A stretch of DNA of 64,000 bases from Drosophila persimilis (Eukaryota > Arthropoda > Insecta > Diptera > Drosophilidae), in assembly GCF_003286085.1 (NCBI RefSeq), contig NW_020825324.1:1798001-1862000 (forward strand), written 5' to 3'. The notes under the pieces were generated by a model. It was not told the origin of the DNA. It ran no database searches and worked only from the letters and a program-made list of their open reading frames with translations. Positions 13,785-27,190 of this stretch are shown piece by piece (within the stretch, counting starts at the first letter, position 1; each line of letters starts with the position of its first letter). The position numbers and the translations under genes were made by a program.

Positions 13785-14037
13785 AATCGGGTGCTCGGAA
13801 GTCCTTCCAGATCGATCCACATTCAATTACGGCTAATTCTAGGGGCACATGTGCCTCGACAAAAACGTTAAGATTTTCCGCTTTATGTCTTTGGCATCCT
13901 TCCGGAATGGAAGGAACAGCTCAGAGCTCACATGCGAGAAGTTCCATCTGTATTTTGTGCCTTTCACTCGTCCAACGATCAGCACTGGACAGAGAACATT
14001 CACATTCAATCGTCCGGGTTGTCGTGGGCAGAAGCCC
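13785..14037 (+). repeat. Dispersed repeat A, copy 1
   Basis: Starts AATCGGGTGCTCGGAAGTCC. A strong internal match to copy 2 is TTTTGTGCCTTTCA followed by AACGATCAGCACT. The family is not recognised. Confidence 0.75.
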
Positions 14038-14216
14038 CAACTGGAAAGGTAGGAGCAGGTGGTGGCAGCGACACGTGGAGCACAAACGGCGCCAAGGGGA
14101 AGATGCCACGAGAACAGGATCGCCTACGTCGGAGTAGCCTGCCGTCTAGCCTGCCGTCTAGCCTGCGTCCAATGTTCCGAGATGTTTTAACATCAAGCAC
14201 GAATGAGATGCGGGCT

Positions 14217-17200
14217 TAATGTTTAATTTAAGATTCTATAGAGTGCAAATTTCAGACTGTCGCGACACTGCAGTATGTCGCATAAGCCGATTATCCTTCC
14301 AGGAGTGGGTCCTGGGCCCTCTACTCGTCTCCTTTCAATGCCTTGGCCTTCGCGCAGTTAATCTTTCCTTTTCCCATTTGGGTAAATGCAAATTGTAGCC
14401 GTCTAAGCGATGGCAGCTGCCACTGGCAGATGCACTCGTGCTTTCTGGAATCCCTGCCAAATCCTGTAGTCCTGCTGCTGTTTTTGCTGCTGCAAAATGT
14501 TAATTAATTTGAATTTCAACATGACTCTGAGGACGGAGCGGGCCACGCAGGCACACACAATTTTTGCCATTGTTTCTGTTTCTGTTGCTGTTGCTGTTGC
14601 TGTGGCGAGGAGCACTTTTGGGGTCGTGAGAGCAGAGCTCCCATGGAAACTGCCAGAGAAAACTCGGGTGAAAACTGATGCAATGGCGAACTGATGCCGC
14701 CACCGACGCCGGAGTGGCCCCCGCCTGTCCCCCGAAAGCCCCCTGCTGTCGAGTAGGAAATGCACTGGCAGTGTTGCGTGTAGTTGCTGTCGTTTCTGCC
14801 GCTTCTGTCGCTTATAACAATGACACCAAATTACATCATTAATGGAAAATGAACAACAAAACAACAGACGATCCCCAGCACATTGGGGGAGTGGCAGAAG
14901 TGGCAGAAGTGGCAGTTTGGAGATGTATTGCATCATGTCGCGCCCTGTTTTTGCCCTCTGTAGAAATGTATCTTTGGAGCTGCGGTTTCGTGCGAAACCC
15001 ATTGAGGAAATGTATTTCAAGACGGAATGTGGCATGCTTCAATGGCACATGCTTCAATCGTTAAGCAGAAGATTTGTGTCCAGGAAAAGTTCCCATCAAA
15101 GCTGCCGACACATGAAAACTCACTGCCAAGCCACACTGCGAGAGAGAGAAAGGGGTATTAATACTCACCACGAACGGCTAAGCCACACTGGAAGTGAGTG
15201 CAAGTGTAAAAGAAGTTAGCCAACCGAAACGATAGTAAGGAAAACAGCAAATCTCACTGGGCGAGAGCTAGAGGTGGAAAGAGAGACCCTCAACTGCTAA
15301 GCCACACTGGAGAACACGAAAATTAACAGAGAGATCCACTAAAACTCACCCTGAACGGCTAAGCCACACGGCTAAGCCACACTGAAAGAGAAAGAAACTG
15401 TTGGAGAGAGAGGGAGAGTGAAAGAGAGTTGAGGACCAACTGCTAAGCCACACTGGGAGAGCGCTAGCGGTGTAGAGATGAAAAGTGCTGATATGGCGCA
15501 CCTGACGCTTCCCCATCTGGTAAGACACACTGGGAGAGAGAGAGAGAAAATCCGTCCCTGACTATGAACATGAAATCTCCATTAAATGTTCTCCACAATG
15601 CCCATCAAACTCCTAAGTAGAGCCAACAGAAAACAGATCCGCCGTTGCTCCTGTCGCTGCCGCTTTACTAATTTGCAATGACTTTTGCAACACTGGATGT
15701 GGCAAAAAATCACCGCCAATGGCTGAAAACTTTGCCGTGTGCTCTGAAACCAAAAACTTGTGCAACAAAGTTGTGCATTTCAGCAGAAAATCCCATTGGA
15801 AACTTTTGTATCGTGAAGGAGGCATCTTCTGCACTCACTTCCGTCTCGCCCTCTCTGCGAATTTCCAACACTGAAAAGTAGTAGTAGTAGTTTTTGCTCT
15901 ACAAATTGGTCCTCAACTCGGTTTGCATTCTCCTTTATCAGAGCTCTGGCATCGCCATCGTCGTCACAAACATCAAACAGAAAGCCATCACCATCCGCCG
16001 CAGAAAGCCATCGGAAAGTGTCAGCAGGTGAAATGTGTTTCTTTTTTATTCGCATTGAAAGGCAGAAAATGTGTCGGAATCTCTTGTGGTGGGCTGGCAG
16101 GAGGCTGTGCTGGGTGTTGGCTGTTGGGTGTTGGATGTTGGGGTTGGTAAACAGCTTTTGGTTCAACAAACTTCAATTAATGGTCCACCGCAGCATCGCA
16201 GCACAGGCAGGGCTTTTGTTGTACCTTTGTTTGGGTTTGGCAAACTACTACACAAAAATGGAGTACAAAAATCGAGCGAAAATGTGTAAAAAGTGTAATG
16301 GAAAAAAAGCAACCCAGCAAATAAACCAGATACCAGAAACCATAAACCATAAACCAGCACATCGAAGATTAAAATATTCTAATGGGGGCAGGGAACACTG
16401 TTTGATATAGTCCTACACATATCGTTTTGCATTGAGGTGTTGAAATTAGTTCTAAAGTCTTTCTGTCTCCCTGGGAGAGAGCTACGAGGAGGAGGTGGGG
16501 TTTTACGGATATCAGCATTGGATTCGAAAAACATTTATGCTTCGATTTTCTCAAAGTTCTGTGGAAGATACATTAAAATATTTTTATTATAGCTTAATTT
16601 TTATTTTTATTTTTGCCAAATTTGTATTTATTTTTTAAGTGTTTTAAAGTGTATTCATATAAAATGTATTTTTTGTTAAAACTTTAAATTGTTTTTTTTT
16701 TTTTAATTCTGTTTTAAAATTCTGTGGAAAAAACACAAGTAATTTTAATTTTTCATGTTATTATTATTTTTTATTATTTTTTTTTTTTATTATTCACTAT
16801 TTTTTTTTATTATAATTTATTTTTTTTTTTTGTATCCTAAGATAAATTTCTTTAAAAAAAAAATTCCTCAATTCTGCCAGTCCTATTGAATCTGCAATAC
16901 GAGAGTACACCTCCGGAAAGAGTAGGTCTAAACATAAACTTTGACGACACTTATCCACAAGTGTCGACTGTCGTGGTGGTTGATGCTTATAACGAGCGCG
17001 AACTAAGCCACACACTATCCACCATCCGGACACCGCACCGCACCACAATTTATGGGAGGATGGGGAGGTGAATGGGGACTACCTTTCCATACCACAGAAA
17101 GTTATGGCTAACCCCAGCTACCAGGTTGGGTCCATAGAAGCTGGCAGACAGGCGGGGAGGAGGCATTGGAGGTGGACTTTTGTTGCAGATTTCTTTCTAT

Positions 17201-18482
17201 ATTTCTCATTCATTTTTCCCTAGTTTTCACTAGTCTTTTCTTTTCTTTTCTTTTCCTTACATTATTTTGGCCCTTTCTTTTCTTGACTTTTTTTTGCACT
17301 TCCATTTCTTTGCTCTTCTGTTTCTTTTCTTTACTTTATTTTGCTTTCCGCTTCCTCTTTTGTGCGTAAATATTTGCGTGGCTTAAAAATGTGCTGCCTT
17401 TTGATGGGTGGGTAGGGGGTTAGTGGTTTTAAAAAGCTTCAAAATGTACATATATCTTGAATTTATTCGAGCATATTTTCGCATGCAGTTTTATTGAATT
17501 TTTGGCTGAATTTTCCAATATGTAGATTCTTGGCATTGTTGCCGCTGTCGCCGCTCTCCCTCGAGCGGTAACCATTTTGTGGTTCCATTTCCAAGAAGCA
17601 TATTAAAAAAAAATATGGTGCATAAAGCTGTCGGATTTGGAAACTTTTATGTGTGGTGTGGCAGGCACTGGCTGTGGCTGGGGCTGCATAAAACTTGCAA
17701 CAATGTTGTTGCGGCCATAAAGTTTTTAATTAAAATTGTGACACACATTTGTTTGATTCATTTCTCATGGTCGCAACTCTGGACAAATATTTGCCGTAGC
17801 GGGCAACCCTCGAATTGGCGGATGGAACAATGGGAATGAAACAAAAAACGAAAGAAAACATTGATTCACTTTGGGATTTGGGTCGCTGTTTCCTGAAAGG
17901 AGGCTCCGCCTTGGCACGAATCTGTCACGAGAAGGATTTAAAATCTTGATGTTTCTGTTGCCTCTCTTCCCCCCTCTCGCTCTTTAAATCCTTTAAGGAT
18001 TGAGAGCTCATTCAGCTGGATTGGGGCTAAGGCCTTGCCACGTTTCGTTGCACACAGCAGCAGCAGCAGCAGCAAAGCGAACACTTGGGAAAAACGACAG
18101 GCAAATACAAAGTGCAATTCAAAGTCGCTTAATTAAAAATGCCTCATGCTGCATGCCTCTTGCTGCATGCTGCATGCTGCATGCTGCAAACTTCTAATTA
18201 AGATTATAATGCAGTTGTTCCTTGTGCGGCACTAGAAATACAAATTTATGGGCATTGCAGAGCCAAAAGGAACGACGGAAAGGAATGCAAAATAATTGGA
18301 ATTTTTGGAACTGAACTGAAGTGATCCCAAAGCGAATGGCACAATGGAAACGAAATCGAAATTAAAAGAATGGAACGAGAAAATGGAAACCAATAAAATG
18401 AACAATGAACAAAAGCACAGGAAAACGAATGGAATCCATGTAGAATATAAGACGATTCTTCTTTGAAAATAACAAAGGCTAC
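14217..18482. other. Non-coding region with the GCTAAGCCACACTGG cluster
   Basis: It contains the motif cluster at 15126-15533, a very AT-rich stretch (16560-16860) and a GCATGCT run (18146-18187). No gene is supported. Confidence 0.5.
15126..15533 (+). repeat. Cluster of the 15-bp motif GCTAAGCCACACTGG
   Basis: Exact copies are at 15177-15191, 15296-15310 and 15442-15456. Near copies are at 15126-15138, 15358-15369, 15371-15385 and 15519-15533. Most are followed by GAGAG-rich sequence. Confidence 0.85.
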
Positions 18483-18734
18483 AATCGGGTGCTTGGAAGT
18501 CCTTCTAGATCCAGATCAATTACAAAAAAGCTAAGACCTCTTTGGCATACTAGAAGAGCTTTTAAGTGGCGGAAGGACAGAGTGGAAGGAACCATTTTAT
18601 GTGCAGAGTCAGAAGAGTTTAGAATTCACATGCAAGAAGCTCCACCCGTATTTTGTGCCTTTCAATCGCCGAACGATCAGCACTAGACCGGGAATACTCG
18701 CATTCTATCGTCAGGGTTATTGTCTCGGGCTGGT
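18483..18734 (+). repeat. Dispersed repeat A, copy 2
   Basis: Starts AATCGGGTGCTTGGAAGTCC and follows copy 1 with many substitutions and small indels over about 250 bp, in the same orientation, 4.7 kb away. Confidence 0.75.
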
Positions 18735-20447
18735 ATTCTTCTTTCTGATGGCCCTTCTCAAAAAGGATAAAGCAACAGCGAAAGCGAGAACGAATCAAAT
18801 CGATAAAAGCCGTGTATCGCCTGTCTTTAAGGAGCTGTTCTCTTCGCTGCTAACCTGTAACCAGAAAATCCTAACTGACGTGGCCAAAAGAGAGTGAAGA
18901 AAGCAATGCATGGGCATCTAACAGAAGCGCACACACAGCACTTAGGCAATTAAGGTTAATTCCCAGAGATGGGCATTCGACCAAATCCATTTATAATGCT
19001 AATTTATTGATTTTGTGTGTGTGTGTAAGTGAAGCAAAATCGAATGAAAATATTACAAGAGCGATGGCCTTATGAGGTCTACCATTAGGTCTCTCTTCTT
19101 TGGTGACCCTTAAAAAATTTGAACACCATATTTCTGTGGTTTTAAAGAGCTTTAAACCATTATTTCTTGATTATTAAGAACTTTGAACTTGTAGTTGCAC
19201 GTTTTTAAATTGTATTTAGACATTGTTCTATGATCCGCAAAAGTGGTGACCCTAAATAGGTTTTCTATGTCGGTTTTCTATGTTATTTAACATTTTTTAA
19301 AAGTGAAAACCATAGAAAACGATTATAAATAGGGGTAGCCCTTTGGTGCTACATTGGTGACCCCTAATTCATTTTCTTGTCACATTGGTGACCCATCATT
19401 TTCGGTTCTAGCCATAAAAACCCCAATTTGCCAGAAGTAAACGCAGATAATACACAGACAGTGATTGCCTGTGATGTGAATGGGATTTCAGATGATTGAG
19501 GCGATGACTGTTGCTCCAAATGCCATTTGCATGGTCATAGCATGCTTGTTGTTAACCGCACCGATGAAAAGAAAACGAAAAAACTCATACCGAAAGCAGA
19601 TTCCCCCCCATTTCCGACCTGGAGTCCTGGCCCTGTCCACGCATGGCTGGGCATGGCAGGAAAAATGGCATAACAACGAGCGAGAGAGGAAGAGAGAGGG
19701 AGCCATATTCAGTGCAAAAGTTTGTGGCAAAATTTATTATATGCAGAAGAGGGGGGCATGGCCAGAACCCTTTCTCCCCGTTTTGGGGATGGCGAGGAAA
19801 TTTGCTTCCATCTCCTCTCATTCTTGGCATTAAATATTGATTTTCTGTTGGGTATATGTGTGTTTTCGCTCCGTGGCTCTGTGGTTACTGGGGGGAAAGC
19901 GCTCTCATGCCACATTTCGAGGCATAATTTATGCAATCCGCAAGACAGACACACTTTTTGATGGCGCGGGGCTTGTGCAAAATATAATCTAAAAAGCATT
20001 ATTTGTGGAAAATTGCGCATGCATTTTATTAGCGACAGAAACAATTCCATAAATAGTTTGCAAATCATTTTAGCGAACATTTGAAACACTTGTGTTTTCC
20101 ATTCACGTATTTTCCATTCATTTTCATGCCACTCGAAGCCCATCCCATCTGTCATGGCCAAACATTTATAGTTCATTAAATTCGCATTGTTGGAGAATGG
20201 CTTTCGATAGATAAATTGATAAAAGTGTTTTAATTAAACTGCTGCTGGCGATGATAACCCTCAATAAAATGAATTTCAATATTATTAACGGAGCGGAGCG
20301 GCGTGAGCATCCATTCGATAATGTTGAAAAGTGCGATGTAAATACAAGGGCGAAATATTTTATAATGAACGGAAAATGAACAGAAAATCTACGCAAAAGA
20401 TATGCCTGTGACAAGCGGAAAAATTCCTGCCCGGATAATGGGAGATT

Positions 20448-20792
20448 ACTAATCGATAATCACATCAATGACTGAATTGTGTGATTATCGATATTTATCT
20501 GTATTACATCGATTATTGAATAGACTTCATTAAACTGTGATAGCTTCTAGATCAACGTGAAAATAATTTAAATATCGATGAATAATACTTATCCGATAAT
20601 CACATAAATTTATCGACGATGGCGATTTTATCAGAAAATGTTGCGATCTATGTGAAAATAAAATGAGTAATATCGATTAATGATCGATAAAAATGGCTAA
20701 TAATCGATATCTAAATACAATCGGAATCTTTGAATACCTATCTTCTTCGTAACAACTTTGCTTTTGAATGAATTTCGATTAATAATCGATAA
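20448..20792. repeat. AT-rich block dense in ATCGAT/CGATA sites
   Basis: About ten CGAT-containing sites lie within 345 bp. Similar blocks lie at 13617-13772 and 25966-26300. Confidence 0.6.
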
Positions 20793-23700
20793 ACGCACTA
20801 TTGTAGTGATTGTCCCTACTTTCTTTGGCACATCGAAACAGTCGTGGAACAGCACACCGACTCCACTTGAAGCGCATCCATCAAACAAGCGAAATATTCA
20901 ACATTTTCCCCCAAATGACTTCCCAATTGCCGGGGTTCCAGGGGGATGGGGGAAATGCAACTGCAACTCGAATTGCAAAATGATTTCTCTTGCCTTTACG
21001 TCTCATTAGGGATCTATCTCTCCCTCTGTCTCTGTCGCTCTTCCTGGGCGTATGCCTGCCTCATGGATGGCGGGGGTCTGTCTCCCTGTCCCCCATTCTG
21101 TGAGCAATTAACAAGATGGCGCCTGCCGTTCTTTGTTGGCAGAACTTTTCAATGCACACGCCACTCACGCCAATGCAGCTAAAGGATGGGGGCAGGAGGC
21201 ACAGACGGGAGCGGGGGAGGGGGCGACTGCGCCTAGACACGACATATCGTCCGCACACGCCATCACCTTTGGGCCTCCTTTTATATGCCCATTTGTCACA
21301 ATATTTGCTGTGAAAGGCAACTAATAAATTCTCTTACTGCACTGCCACACTTGTCTCCTTCGCGTCCCTGTCCCGACCATGTCCTGTGCTGTGCTGTGCT
21401 TTCCTTTGCTGTGTCCTTCCCTCGTCACTGTCTGTTGATTGAGGTCCCGCTGCTCTACTTTGTACACCTACCGACATCAAACAGCTGCCAGCCTGCACAC
21501 ACGACACGTTTTACACCGATGGTTTTTCCTGTTGTTGTTCTTCACACACTTATTGTGTAATTTGTTTTTGCATTCTCTGGCTGGCTCTCGACTGAAGATA
21601 GAGAACACGTGCTACTCCCTCGAATCAAATGTGCCATTCGCATGTAGACGTTAGAAAACGTGGACACGTTGAAGGCTTAGATGTTGGCACATATAAGAAA
21701 ATTGGAAAATGGAAAAACAAGTGTGGATCGGAGACGGTTAAAAAACGTCGTTGGAAATGGTATCGTGTCTTTTCCTCTTCTCTCTTTTCCTAGCCTCCTC
21801 ATTTTCATCACTGCATTCCTCTACTACTTTTCTCCCTGCTCCTCCGCTTCCTCTACTATTTTCTCCCTGCTCCTCCGCTTCTCAAATACATTTCTCTGCT
21901 GCTTTGCTCCGACAGTTTCGACTTCACTTTGACTGAAAGTTTTCAATGCATACACATGTCAACAGGGTAAAAGTTTCCATTGCTAAATTGCCTTGCCAAA
22001 GGCACTCTTCTTCACTCTCTTCATTGCTTGCCCAGAACCTAAAGTCGTCCTGTGCCCACCCCGTCGCCGGCCCTCTGTGGTTTATGGCCCAAACCATTCA
22101 CAAAATATGTATCCTCAGCCGAAGGAGCAGCAGGAGATGGCAGCAGGGGAGCCGGCCTTAGAGGTAGACGGAGCCTCCTACTAGGAAGAAGCTACTTAGA
22201 CCAGTGGCTGTCGGACTGACGGGCTGACGGGTTTTGGCTTTGGCTTCCTTTGGGATATTTGTGGATTGCCTGCCATTTGCCATTGAAATTGTTTTGTAAT
22301 TGCAAAATTGGGCATTTGCTGGGAGCAGGATGAGAGGCATAGGAGGATAACGTTAACGTTCGTAACTGAACCGCAACAGTGGCCCCAAGCAACAGAGGAG
22401 TTGAGTGGATTGGAGGGGGATACCAGGGGTATGCAGAGGTAGAGGTGGAGGTAGAGCTAGAGCTAGAGCAGGGAGGTCCATCATCCCCCGTGTGTCCATG
22501 TGTGATGATGTGCTGAAATCATTCGACTGCAAATTATGTACACTGTATCGTACTCTAGTGCTTCGAAGTTTAGGCCCGTCCCCAAATATAACTTATTAAA
22601 GCACCTGCCAACGTTGATTAGTGAAGAGGATTCTAGCTCTCTCTCTCTCTCTACACATTTTGCCATTCAGACGTCTTCCATCCGATCCGCGGTGACTCGT
22701 GAATGGCTCTTTTTCTTCGGTAAATGATTAAAACCTTTGAAATGTGAACATTTCCTAGAGTTACTAGTACGTTACGGCCGGCCCCTCCCTCTATTTCTGT
22801 CTGCTTCTGTTTCTGTCTCTGTTTGTCTCTTTGTTGTTTTCCAACTTAATTTTCATCTTGTGCGAACAATTTCGTTTCAATTTCTGTTTCCTGTTTGTCG
22901 CCGTAGGAGTTCCAGGGGTATTCAAGTTGTATTCATGAAAATGGAACAGATTGCCACGCAGATTTTTTTCCAATATGAAAGACCCCCCCAAGAGCTGACT
23001 AGAGTGGTGTTTCATACGACATTTTGGCATCTTTAGTTCATAGAATTTCGTTCATTTTAAGGAAATTTCAAGCGCTTCAATTCGCTGCGAAAGTGGACAA
23101 GGATTCCAGGGATCAGTGATCGGCAAAGGGTATATTTTGATCAGCCCCATATACTCTTTCGCCTCCTAACTACAGCCAGTACTAGTGGAAATCCTATAAT
23201 TAGTAGATGCTGACTTCAATTCAGTATCTTTTCCCATTACTGGGTATCTCATGGTCGAGGTTTTCTCTCTTATTTGTCTGTGCCTGTGCCGTTGCCGTTG
23301 CCGTTGCGTGCGTGCAGTGGGAGATGATGATGATAATGTTGATAAACTGATAACAAGGCGCGCTGCTGTTATGACAACAACGAAACAAACAATTCTAGTC
23401 ACGCAATACGCACACACCAACAAAAACAATAAAAGAAACACACACACTCGCACACACACACACACGAAGGTGAGCAAGCAGCCTGAACAAAAGCTCGGCT
23501 CGGAGCAGCGGCCCAGGGTACATTTAACAGAAGGTGGGGCGTCCCAAGAGAGAGATAGAGCATACACAAAGCAGTTCTGCCTTACCTTCTCTTGAACATA
23601 CCTTGCCCTTGAGCGGCAGAGAGGGGAGGTGCCAGAAAAAAAACTGAAAACCAAAGCCAGCAACAATTGAAACGTGCAACGAATGGCAATTGCTTAAAAA

Positions 23701-24844
23701 TAAGAGAGAAAAACAAAAAAAATAAGAACAATAAGCAGCAGCAGCAGAAGAAGAAGAAGAAGCAAAAGCAACAAGAAATAAACATAAACGAAAGCAATGG
23801 GTGACAAGGAGACAAAGTCAGAAGCGGCCAAACAGAGAGACAGCGAAACAGACAACCGAGAGAGCGCTGGAGAGAGAGCGAGAGCGAGAGAAGAGCAGGA
23901 GTGGGTGCCGAAGCGATTTATGCATAAGCAGACACATGCACCCTGTGTCCCGCCCTCTCCGGCAGATCCACTAACTCGCTTTATTGTTCGCTCTTCCACC
24001 CACCACTCTCCCACTCTCCCGCCCTCCCAGCTAGCACCACCCACCTTCCACTGAGACCACTCGCACTAGCACACTAGCAATTCGCAACGCCAACTTTTTC
24101 ACACTTCAAAAGCAAGAAGCTAAAAAAATGGGTAGCTTTTTGTGAGGACGAAGTTTTAGTTATACTCTTATAAAAGGTAAAAGGGTAATTTCCACCGATT
24201 GCTTATATAGTGAACCGATCTTAGTGGCTCTCATTGTCGAAACAGAAACATAATGGAATCATCTACAGATGAATCTGATCAAGAAAATTCCATCGAAGAT
24301 TGCAAGGATTCTTTGAGCATTCCGTTCTCGGCCTTATAACCCTTATAACTCTCTCCCAGGGACACCTTTCCAGCTGTGCCCCCTCATTCATTATGTTATA
24401 CATGTGTATTTTCATAATCTTTGATACCTTCTGAAAGGGTACACAAAAAAGGCACTCAGCAACAGCAATAGCCATGGGCTACGAATCTACGAGCACAACT
24501 ATGCATAACTAACTGTCTGCGTGTCTGACTGTCAGACGACCCCATCATGCACCCACCACATCTGCATCTACCTCCCCTCACCCCTCACCCCCCACGACCC
24601 CACGCGCCCACGCCCGTCAAGCACTTTATGCTAATTGCGCTTTTGCCTTTTGGTCAGGTGGCAGCCAATGCAAGTCGTAGACAAGTCAAGTGGTGCTCTG
24701 TTGTTCAGCGCGTGGAGGAGTCTACTGGAGGTAGTGGCGGTGGTAGTGGGTGCAAGGCGCGGTGGTGGCGGAGAAGTAGTGGTTTATGTTGTGGGGGAGC
24801 AATTCAGCACAAAACTATAAATAAGTACATGCATTAAAAGATTT

Positions 24845-24872
24845 ATGGATGGATGGATGGATGGATGGATGG
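24845..24872 (+). repeat. (GGAT)7 microsatellite
   Basis: Perfect GGAT tetranucleotide repeat. Confidence 0.95.
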
Positions 24873-26547
24873 TACCTGTTGATAAGTAAAGTCGTAAAGT
24901 TCTCTCCATCTTTGTGTACAAGAAAGACTCTGGAAAACTCAGTATATCCATAAATGATTATTAATCGATAGCCGTATCGATAAAGAAGCAAACTCGGGAT
25001 TCTCCATTAAGTAGGCTATGAAATCCTGCGCTGTGTGGTCCTTCGCTGAGCTCTTCTTGTTCCTGGCTTATTTCTGATTGAGAGAGAGGATGCCAAAGTG
25101 CCCGCCCTCCTCTGAGGCTTACGCCTTAGTTATGTCTCTGGTCCGTCTTCTGTTGCTTTTCTGCTCTGCGACATCTACTTATCAAATTTTTCCATATGAT
25201 TGGCTGACGGCTAGATGGCTGGACGGATATAGATATGTATATGGCTTGACAGGAGACTGTGACGTTGATGGACGTTGAACGTGGACATTGTTAACCCAAC
25301 AGTGTCTTTCGTTGGCTGCTGGCTGCTGGCTGCTGCTGCGCTTAATTATTCAAATGAAATTCCCTTCTTTGTTTGCTCTCCTCTCGCTTGTTTGCTTTGC
25401 ATTCCGGATTTGTGCTTGTCTGTTTCTCTCTGTTTGCTTTTGTAGCGCTCTGTTTGCCTTGGCCGGTTGAAGTTCACGTTTACTCAGTCGTTGCTCATGG
25501 CTAAGAGCACACACACAGACCCAAACATTTGGCAAATAAATATTATATTCTATGTTTTAAAAATATATGATATACTCATACAATAAAAGGTGAAACGGTC
25601 AAACGGTGAAACGGTGGAGCGCCAAAAGAAAGAGCATTGAAACGGAAGAGAATGTTCAGACTGTACGATTTTATTCTCACCGTAAGATCCCCACCGATAA
25701 TCTCCGGCTCCCATGCATAAAAAAGCTAAGCCTTGGCCATAAAACGACTCTAAACCAAACCGTTTTCTGACCTTGTCTGAAGTCTCAGCCTCAAGCGCCT
25801 GCAAATCGAAGGTTCCGCTTTTTATTGTTAATTGGCATTAATTGTATATAATTTTATTTTTTGCTATTCTTTTTTATACCCTAACAATGGGCGGCCTTTA
25901 CAGATCTTTGGATCAAATGTTCAGTCTATATTTTCTACTTCTAAGATTTTAGTTCGTGGTTGTCAATCGATATATCGGACAAAATCGGAAAGATATTTGT
26001 ATCTAGTTATTTTTGTGGGTCTTTTTTTACGGAAAACTGAACAAAATACTCCATTTTCGATTTTATGTTAAGTGTAATCGATAAATATATATTATTTTCG
26101 ATATACAAAAAGCACAAAAAGTTCTCAAAAAACACAATATTATCGAAAAATTCCATTTTATTTTATTATGTAAATTTGAATCGATTATCGATGATTATCA
26201 GTCCACAAAACTATCGTTTTGTCGTATTTTCACTCAAAATACAACTTTTTTCTGTAGCATTTAATGTATTTGAACAAAATTCGATACTTTTATCATGAAA
26301 TACCATGGAAAATCGGTGGACACGATCTGTCGTCCTAGGACAGAATGAAGCTGAACTTTGACTGTAGGAATGAGACTATGTTTGCCAAATTTAAACAGAA
26401 TCTGAGAGATACATGCATACTCGTGCATATCTGTAAACTTTGGTTGCCAATCTGCCATTTGATGTTGCCACAAAACTTGGCTCTGGTGCAAAGCCAACAA
26501 ATGAGTCACAAAGCCATATCGAAAGGGGTGTGTGTCACAGACACTCC

Positions 26548-26589
26548 GGGAAGGGAAGGGAACGGAAGGGAAGGGAAGGGAAGGGAGGG
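26548..26589 (+). repeat. (GGGAA)n microsatellite
   Basis: Pentanucleotide repeat with one GGAAC interruption. Confidence 0.9.
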
Positions 26590-27029
26590 TACAAAAAATA
26601 ATAACTGCCAAATTTTGTGTGCGAATTGCATGCGAGTATTATTTTGAATAAATTGATACCAGACCCGCAGTGCGAGTGCGAATGTGTGTGAGCGGAGTCT
26701 CTCTTTCGCCGTGTGTGTGTGTGTGTGTGCGAATATTTAATTGCATAATGTGACCAGACTGACATACTGTCCGTTGGATATCATCATCATCATTATCGGT
26801 ACGTGGGGAGGGGGATGACTAATGGGCCATCATACCGCTCCAAAGCCATTGAGCATCATGTAATGCCAAAATGAAGAAAAGAAAGAAAACGTGGGGGGAA
26901 AAGCAGCAAACCAGAAAAACAATCGCAAACAGCGTATGAAGAAGAAACGAAGAAACAAAAAAAGAAACGCCGCACAAAGAAGCAGAAAGAAGAAACGCAA
27001 TCATCAAACAGCAACAAAAAGATCAATTA

Positions 27030-27190
27030 TGCAAGAGAGTTACAGTTAGGCGTCACTCCGCGAGCCAGTAGCGGAGTGAGAGTGATAGAGAGATTCGGAG
27101 CCACCGCCATCGAGAGAGCGGAGCAGTAACTGCAGGGGAGAGCGGAACAGCAACTGAGAGAGAGAGAGAGAGCAGCAGCAGCAGCAGCAG
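27030..27190 (+). promoter_or_regulatory. Candidate GAGA-rich promoter or 5' UTR exon
   Basis: A GC-richer block with repeated GAGAG and AGCAGC sequence ends in a strong donor, CAG|GTGAGAGTGAG (donor at 27191). It resembles a non-coding first exon of a developmental gene such as Ptp10D. No TATA box or clear initiator was seen, so this is weak. Confidence 0.25.
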
